From assembly GCF_902459465.1 (NCBI RefSeq), contig NW_022985728.1, positions 46,912 through 110,911 of the forward strand: 64,000 bases of DNA, in the 5' to 3' direction. The position numbers and the translations under genes are program-made. Below are positions 56,948 through 64,000 of the stretch, piece by piece. Numbering within the stretch: position 1 is the first letter of the stretch; the number at the start of each line of letters is the position of its first letter. The DNA is from Asterias rubens (taxonomy: Eukaryota > Echinodermata > Asteroidea > Forcipulatida > Asteriidae). Under the pieces are notes generated by a model. It saw only the letters and a list, made by a program, of their open reading frames with translations, had not been told where the DNA came from and did not search any database.

Positions 56948-57475
56948 GGGAGAAAAAGACTATGAAAAAGCATATTCTTTCATACACTGGACAGTTAAAC
57001 CTTTTCAAGTGATATCGATTAGATTAAATCAACAACCCACACAAAGCATAAAAACTATTCTTCAATCAGATGCCGACTATAAAGTATAAAGTATAATTTT
57101 ACTTTCGCTATTTCATAAGCTACACCTCTTAAGAAAAAAAGAAAAACTAAACCAAAAATACATGTAGAGGAAAACAAACTTTTTGAAACTTATAAATTGT
57201 TCGTAAAATTTACAGAATGGAGGGGGAATTTTGTGTATAAAATGTTGAATTAACCTTGGAGATATTAATAACATGTCAAAACAAGATGAGAGAACAATAT
57301 AATCATTAGAAGAAAAAAAAACTAATAAAAAAACTGATTTGAAGTATAATATTTATGTTAAGGAAACCAAAAGATTTCAACTGTATGAGTGAAATATCAT
57401 GTTAAAAACGGTTCCATATATTCTATTTATTTATGTACCCTTAAAGTTGTGAAGATGAACGCAGTATTGGAGACA

Positions 57476-57560
57476 GTAGCGTAGCCAAGGTGGGGCCTGG
57501 GGGCCCCAGAAATTTCAAGTGCCTTCCAGGTGCCCTCCCAAAAGAGCTAATATTAGGCAG
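57476..57560. mobile_element. Possible solitary hAT-type terminus
   Basis: CAGTAGCGTAGCCAAGGTGG followed by GGCCTGGGGGCCCC resembles the terminal repeat of some hAT elements. No mirrored partner was found nearby. The rest of 56950-57780 is AT-rich and unassigned. Confidence 0.35.
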
Positions 57561-57779
57561 ATCACTCTGCACGTAAACATTTCAGCCGACCATGCATATT
57601 CTCACACGCACAACGGTCGGCACGGTCGAATGTGAAAAGATTGGTACAGATCAAAGTCGTTTAAGGGAGAATTGGATAATTCAATAAAGAAAACAATTAC
57701 ATTACTAAAAAATATAGACTTCCCCTGTGTTTGTCTGCTCATTTGATCCAAATTGGTAAAGAAATATAGATTTTACAGT

Positions 57780-58017
57780 AGTTTTGGGTTACTTAGTTTG
57801 TCGGTCCGGCGCGCAGCGACGGCGCGTGGGAGGGGAAAAAATACCACCTCGCAGCTTAATCCCCCCCTATTCTCTTCTATAATGGACGATTCCGGAGTGA
57901 GTCGGTGACGTAGGGACCCTGTGAAGCTATTTATAGGATGGGGAAACTCTACTCTTGATGCGTACGTTCTCGAAATTTCCAAAATGGCGGCCAGTAGAAG
58001 CGGGAAACGGCGAGCAG
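57780..58017 (+). promoter_or_regulatory. Likely CpG-rich promoter of the 1203-aa protein gene
   Basis: GTCCGGCGCGCAGCGACGGC and GCGTGGGAGGG lie about 150-180 bp upstream of the start, in otherwise AT-rich sequence, and the start codon sits in AAAATGGCGGCC, a YY1-type start-site element. No TATA box is evident at a fixed distance. The assignment is inferred from composition only. Confidence 0.4.
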
Positions 58018-61000
58018 GTAAGCCACCCGTTTTTTCCCTATATATCTCAAATATGAATACTTCTATATTAGAATATGAAAATAGACATTCTAAAGTTTGT
58101 TATGATGTGCAGATTGTTGAATTTGGTTATCCGTTGCACTCAGTAATAGCGCTCTAAAATAGGACATGTTTGTTTTGTCAATTCAGAGCCTCCGGCAGCA
58201 GTTGAGTTCAATGACCAAGCGTTCGCGTGCGAAGTTGAACATATCTCTGGCTGGACATCAGACGAAATTGACCTGTTGCTTACGGAATACAGCGTTCCAG
58301 GTAAGAAATAAACACTTTCCTCAATTTTCAAGATAATATATTTTAATAATATCGTTATAAAATTACCCTCTGTGTAGATTTGTTGTGTAAAATCAGAGAG
58401 TAAAGTTCGGAAAGTTAAGAGAAATGAGTAATTCAGGGCGGGTGTACAGTGAACGTAACGTCTAAAAAAATGTCACGTGACACATTTATCAAGCGGTTGA
58501 CCAATCGGATGTCGCTATTGTCTTTATCAAGGCTGTTCCATTTATTGCTGGTACTCCGTATGGTCGTGGGAATAGTTTGTCGGCTTGTTTACATTTTGCA
58601 AAGTTTTGATTCAGATTGATCATGGAGTCTAGTTTATTGCTCTATGGATTGATAAAGCTCTGTGATGGAAAGTGGCTACATATTCCTAACAAAATTAATT
58701 TAATCCTTTTGAATGTGCCTCTTTCATTCACTATTTTTAACTGTCACGCAAAGAGAAAATATGCCCCAAACAAAAAATGTAATTTATTTTTATTATTTTT
58801 TTTTTTTTTTTTTTTTTTTTTTCTTTTCACCAGATCATTGGAATGGAATTCTGACCACAGCATTGTTGGAGACAATCAGATATCGTATTGAGCACTCGAC
58901 CACCAAAAGCTACAAACGTGATTTCCCACCAATATTTTCTGCCCTCAACCTCAACTTGCCTACCAGCACCAACTTAAATGGACTACTCCAAAAAGTACAA
59001 CGACATGTAGCCAAATCAAAACGAACCCACACCACAGTAGACCTCCTCCAAGAAGTGCCTGAATTTGCAAAACACTATAAGAACACCATTGGACCACACT
59101 GTGAAAAGAGCAGATTAACACCAGACTCACTACTTCATCAAACAGACTTCAGTGCACAAAACATCAACAATGCAATGATCATTGAACTAAATTGGTTCAG
59201 GGAGACTTCAAACACAACCTGGCAAACAGTTCGGGACACATGGTGGCCAAATCTGTTTTCAGCAGATTTCAGTCCTCCACAAATTGGCACTATTCAGACT
59301 AACTGGCACAACTTGGCTCTAAAGCGACAGAAACTACGACATGACCCACTTAAGGATTTTCTGGAAACATCTTACAGAGTTCCAACCCCAAGACCTCCAG
59401 CACAAAGTATTGACAGCCAAGATAACGATGAAGATGAAGATGACGACTCAGATCTGGAATTTTATGCAGACTTGATTTCAGAAAACACTCTTGACCATAT
59501 GGGTAACTGTATGGAATATTTGACAGACCTTTGGCAGGAGGAGGTTGAAGACAATCAGAAAACTCAAAAAGTGTTAAGCAGAGTATCAAAAGCATTGGAA
59601 GATGCGAAAGCAATAAATCATTCTCTGAAAATAGAGCTTGGCAGTTTGCAAAATAAGAATGTGGTACGACGCTTACAAAGAAGAAAGCAAGATTTGGAAG
59701 AAGTGAAAAAGACCAATCAAAGACTTAACAAGAAAATAGAAAAGCTAGAGGAAAGAGTGAAAATGTTGCAAAAGTCAAAGAAGAACAAAGGTGATTCCAG
59801 AAGATATTTCAAGACTAATCGTGATGAAAGTGACAAAGCAAAGCAAACCTTAAATAAACAGGTGAAAGAATTGGAGACTGAAAATGAGGACTTAAAGTGT
59901 CAACTTGATGATATAGTAAATGATCGTGAGATCCAGAGCTATGAAAATGGCAAATACATCAATGACATCAGGCTAACATGTTTTGAACTTATTGCCCGAG
60001 GAGTTAGTAGCAGAAATGTGTCCGACATAATAAGGATAGTTCTTAAAGATGTAGCCAAGATGAAAGTCGGAAGATTACCAAAGCCAACTCTCATACGCTA
60101 TCTATGCATAGAACAAGCTATGCTCAGCAAAGAAGCAGCACGAGCTAAAATTGAATCCTCAGAACATTCCGTAACACTTCAAGTTGATGGCACCACCAAG
60201 AAGAGGAAGGGATATACAACTTTTTTAGCTTCCACAGATGCGGGGACTGTTGGCATGAGCCTTCATGACATCCACACTGAAAGCGCAGAGAGCTTACTTG
60301 AAGAAACGAAGGACACACTGGATGAGTTGATCATGCTGAACATAAAGGACGACCCAAAGCAAACCCTTAAACTTTTAGCCAAAATAAAGAACACAATGAC
60401 TGACCGATGCATCGTAAATAAGGCTTACATCACAAAACTAGAAAAATGGAGAGCTGCTGCACTACCACAGGTGACTGACAATTGGGAAGAGATTGATGAT
60501 GATGTCAAACATCAACTTAGCACCATCAATGATCTTTTCTGCGGAAAGCACTTAGTTCTTAATCTTCAAGAGTATGCTGCCTCTGCACTGTACGAGTGGG
60601 AACGTATCGAGGCAGATGATGGAAAACTGGGGAGGGAAAACAAAATGCTGTGGAGTAGGGGAAAGGAGAGTGCAACATTACTTACTGTCCGTTCATTCTG
60701 TAATTTATTAGGACCAGAATGTGATGAACAATCCGGCATGGTTGAAGATTTCAAATCTGTATTGAAAACACATCATCAATGCAAATCACATCTTCAATCA
60801 TACCGAGGGAATCGTTTCAACATCCCATTCCAGAATTCTGCTGCGGTGTTCCACCATAGAGAACATTTCAACACGCTGTGCTCATCTCTCGACTCCAAGC
60901 GCGAGGAAAACATGTTTATTAAATGTCTCAAACTAGACCTGCAGGATGAAATAATACTGGCAGGGATGAGAGCAATGGGGATTATATCCCAGCATATAAC

Positions 61001-62297
61001 GACTCCACTAATGCAGATGGTTGAAAGTAATCTCCATGTACTCGACACGGACAAATTCTATACCAGGCTGCACCAGAAAGTCCAAGAGTGGATGATAGAC
61101 CCCTCCCCACTCGTCAATGACAGTACTATCCTGTTTCCAGAATTCCCACCTGTAAAGAATGAAATCCACACGTCCCTATATGAACGAACAACAGGTAACA
61201 TTGAAAACCTGACCAAGCAAGCACTCTCTGTGATAATGCACAATCTTCATGTGTGCATCAGTCGTCAGGTCGCTGATCATCTTCCAGGGGGAAGGTTTTA
61301 CAACGCTACTGATCTCAGAGAAGAAACATTTACCTGCCCTAAGGACAATCTTGCTCCTGAGCGTATGTTTGCAGGTCTCGATTATCTTAGGCGTAAGATG
61401 CCTAATGCCAATACAGTGGCCTTTGAAGGCATTCTCCTCTGGAGCTTGAATAAGACGAGAGAATACCTAGATGATATGGATGAGGACACAAGAAATAAAT
61501 TCCTAGGTGATGCGCGCAAGCATCGAAGCTCATTTTTGAAATTATATCAGCGCAAGAGTGCTGCAATAAAAAAAACTGTTGCTGATAAATTGAAAATGAA
61601 TCAAGAAAAAAAGGAAGCCAGACAGCGCTTCCTTACGAAACAAGCAGTTGAAAACACTGGAAATGCTTTGAAGGTCTGCGGCATCCTGTGCAACTCCCCA
61701 AAAGATGTAGACCATTTGAAAGACAAACATAAGGGAAAGGATCTTGAACAAGCCTTGACAACCCAAATAAAGCATTGGAAGAGTGCCAGCAAAGGAGGAG
61801 TTCAAAAAGACCTCTTCTATCTCACCAACAAAGGAAAGAAACTAAGTGTAGATCAGCTGGAAAGTAACTTGAGAAATATTATTAAACAGATAATAACACA
61901 AGATATCCCAGATGAAGACGCAGGCACCTCACAGAGTTCTTCATCACATGAACACATAGACAAAGAGCAGCAGAAAAGTGAACTGAAAAAGAAACTTCTA
62001 TCCAAGTTGTCTCCCACCAAAAAGAGACGTAAAGGTCCATTTCCAGGGGATCGGATAATCCAAAAAAGAATACGCCATATGTTCCTAGAGTCTAAAGGGG
62101 GAGATTTAGTCGAGTATAAGGCCATTGTCCTAAGGAAAGCAACAGAAGAAGACATTGATGAATTGGTCGAACCGGGTGATAGAAAATACGTTGGGGTGCA
62201 TACATTTTATACCATTATGTACGACCCTCCATATCAGGAAATGCTATGTTATCCACTGGAAAAGGAATGGGATGAGGGCACACTAGATTTAATGTAA
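57984..62297 (+). CDS. Intact 1203-aa coiled-coil DDE-like transposase-related protein, 3 exons
   Basis: Exons 57984-58017 (ATG, MAASRSGKRRA), 58187-58300 and 58834-62297 (TAA 62295) join in phase to 1204 codons including the stop. An acidic stretch (DNDEDEDDDSDLEF) lies near residues 250-265, with coiled coils at roughly 290-410. An RNase H-like region follows. VTLQVDGTTKKRKGYTTFL places Asp near residue 501, TMTDRCIVNKAYITKLEKW Asp near 573, and PERMFAGLDYLRRK Glu near 892, matching conserved positions in the broken 33.9-38.2 kb paralogue. Between them are FCGKHLVLNLQEYA and RGNRFNIPFQNSAAVF. The C-terminal 85 residues (KRIRHMFLESKGGD, HTFYTIMYD) look like a small beta-barrel, perhaps tudor-like. 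A large helical insertion before the Glu recalls hAT, P and RAG1-type nucleases. The function is unknown. The start codon context AAAATGGCGGC and CpG-rich upstream sequence are typical of host promoters, so it may be domesticated. The alternative is a recently inserted, still intact transposon. Confidence 0.82.
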
Positions 62298-62984
62298 ATC
62301 ATCTTATAACACAACAGCTCCCTGTAAGGCACATGTAGTTCACACACAACAGTGTAAAAGGTGATCATGATGCATTTAAAGTAACATAGTGTACACTTTA
62401 CTCCATGTTTACAATTTTTTATTTATTTTTCTTCTTTAAAAATTTCACAATCATTAGTCAGTTGTGAACACTATATAACTCAGAAAAGAAATTATGTATC
62501 TACATACTTTCTTGATATGGAGGTTGTACATAATGGTATAAAATGTACATGAACTTTAGGTAATATGATCTCACTATAAATCTAATGTCATGAAAAGGAC
62601 AGATATATTTTTGTTGATCTGGTTTGCAGTTGTGGTGGATCTGAAAAGAACCCTTGGTGTTTGCAACTCAACATTTTGATCAATATGCTCTGATTGTCTT
62701 CAGGAGAAAGACGATCAGCTCGAGTTGTAACACCAACCTCTCATTTTAGAACCATCACATCTCATAAAATTTATTATTAGACACATAAACACGTGGTGCT
62801 ACTGCAAAACCATATAAGAAGCTAATTGACATAATTATTTGCAAATTGTTGACGTTTCTCATTCTCTGTATGAGATGCACCAGTATAATGGTCTGGTTTG
62901 CAGTTGTGTGGAATTCTCAGAATGATGTATGAAACCATGTAAATAACTACAATGTACTGTAAAATAACAAACTTTCATTGTGCC
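62298..62984. other. 3' flank of the 1203-aa gene
   Basis: AT-rich. A consensus AATAAA shortly after the stop is not obvious. GATCTGGTTTGCAGTTGTGG recurs approximately (62617 and 62893), suggesting an older tandem repeat. Confidence 0.4.
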
Positions 62985-63360
62985 AAGTTTCATGGTTGTA
63001 GGTGCTTTTTAATAAGGTAATTTTGCGTACAAAATGAATAATTAATTAGGCTTATTTGCATAATGGCGTGTAAAACTTTGAAATATACACTTTAAAATGA
63101 ATGTCTATACACAAACAAGAATTGTGCCAAGTTTCATAGCTGTAACTGCTTTAGTTATCCCAGGAGAGTCTCACGCATATTTAATTAGGTAATTTTGGGT
63201 ACAAAATGAATAATTAATTAGGCTAATTTGCATAATGGCGTGTAAAACTTTGAAATATACACTTTAAAAAAAATGTCTATACACAAACAAGAATTGTGCC
63301 AAGTTTCATAGCTGTAACTACTTTAGTTACCCCAGGAGAGCCTCACGCATATTTAATTAG
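62985..63360. repeat. Tandem repeat, period 172 bp, about 2 copies
   Basis: GGTAATTTTGCGTACAAAATG at 63016 recurs as GGTAATTTTGGGTACAAAATG at 63188. The rest of the unit also repeats (AATTGTGCCAAGTTTCATAG, CATAATGGCGTGTAAAACTT, CTCACGCATATTTAATTAG), with few differences, so it is a recent duplication. Confidence 0.9.
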
Positions 63361-64000
63361 CTGGACTTAGTCATTTTTGGAACATTTTGGGGTTTCCCGT
63401 TATGGAATTTTGGATAATGTGCCATTTTTGGTGACCGTAAAAAAAAAAATTCAATGTAATAGAACCTCCATTTCTCTTTTGCAAGTAGGTTTGACCTGTG
63501 TACTATAAGAAAAGAAACACTAACAGGGTTTAAAATTGAGAAAAAACAATGAAAACTTAAAGGAAAAACTGAAAAGAAAGCATTTTCCACTTTTTGCCCG
63601 TAAATGGTTAAAACAGGTGCTTTAAACAATAAACAAAAATTTGAATAAAAAGAGAATCGAATGTCCGATTTCAATTTGCTTTTCAGTTCTTTGTTTCTTT
63701 TATCAAGCTAAATCATATGAGACAAACTTTGAAGGCATTGGCAGAACTTTGAAAAATAGTGTGATCTGCCTACTAAAAGCCGACAACAAGCCGACAACAA
63801 GTCCAGAGCGCCGCCAACACGTTTTAAATACCTCAAAAATGGCCAATAAACCATAGATATATGAGAACTATATGTGTTCTGTAATATAAACATAAATTTA
63901 ATGGAAAAACTTCACGAAAAGTGTGTATTTTTTAACCAGAAAAAAACTTCACTTGCACTGAAAGCGGTCGGACGCCATCTTCATGATCTTGTAAATAATG
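63361..64000. other. Non-coding end of window
   Basis: AT-rich with short frames only. CCATAGATATATGAGAACTA near 63852 resembles the CCATAGATATAGAACACTAT word at 32672. AAGATGGCGTCC on the reverse strand near 63971-63982 resembles a start-site element, but no exon is supported. Confidence 0.4.

Noticed and set aside
57476..57560. Left terminal repeat of an element containing the 1203-aa gene
   Set aside because: CAGTAGCGTAGCCAAGG looks like a hAT end, but no inverted partner is visible downstream of 62297, and the protein is not hAT-like at its C-terminus.
1..64000. CRISPR arrays, bacterial operons, ribosome-binding sites
   Set aside because: The regular repeats are minisatellites without spacers, and genes are spliced. 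Nothing bacterial is supported.

Overview
The window looks like nuclear DNA of a marine deuterostome, most likely an echinoderm and possibly a sea star. Genes are split by GT-AG introns, the background is AT-rich, and TACATGTA-type microsatellites recur. Several short inverted-repeat elements, notably one family with termini like GGCACTGGACACTAT, match what I remember from asteroid genomes. The species call is inference from memory. There is no bacterial gene organisation.

Most recognisable coding sequence is transposon-derived. From left to right: a Harbinger (PIF) pair, with a three-exon Myb/SANT-like gene (804-2683, +) and a two-exon DDE transposase (5003-7666, -) followed by a subterminal-repeat-rich end near 7970; a cluster of small MITEs (8.1-11.5 kb); a second, broken Myb/SANT-like gene (12.15-13.7 kb, +); a decayed DUF6589-type gene (14.3-20.4 kb, -) with a young, internally deleted LTR retrotransposon nested in an intron (16361-18968; 763-bp LTRs and ATAG target duplication); a 20-bp minisatellite (21 kb); a diverged pair of ~500-bp repeats (21.9 and 23.65 kb); a Penelope-like reverse transcriptase fragment (24.7 kb); a hAT transposase C-terminus (25.1-25.9 kb); and one exon resembling the N-terminal zinc-binding/RING region of RAG1 (26456-27338, +).

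The right half holds a broken THAP/P-element-like gene (29.7-31.9 kb, -), a broken coiled-coil DDE-like gene (33.9-38.2 kb, -), a CACTA-like (TNP2/Transposase_21-type) transposase in four exons (39.5-43.7 kb, -), then two genes that appear intact. One is a BEN-domain gene (44909 to at least 56302, +) with at least eleven clean exons, a 6.3-kb first intron full of MITEs and a tandemly duplicated exon. The other is a three-exon gene (57984-62297, +) for a 1203-residue coiled-coil protein that is a distant paralogue of the broken 34-38 kb gene.

There is no pathway linking these genes. The window is a transposon-rich host interval with at least nine unrelated transposon classes in various states of decay. 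The two loci most worth attention are the RAG1-N-like exon and the intact 1203-aa protein, whose first exon carries a host-like AAAATGGCGGC start context. Exon boundaries were read by eye from splice motifs and frame continuity, so unmodelled exons are likely at several loci.
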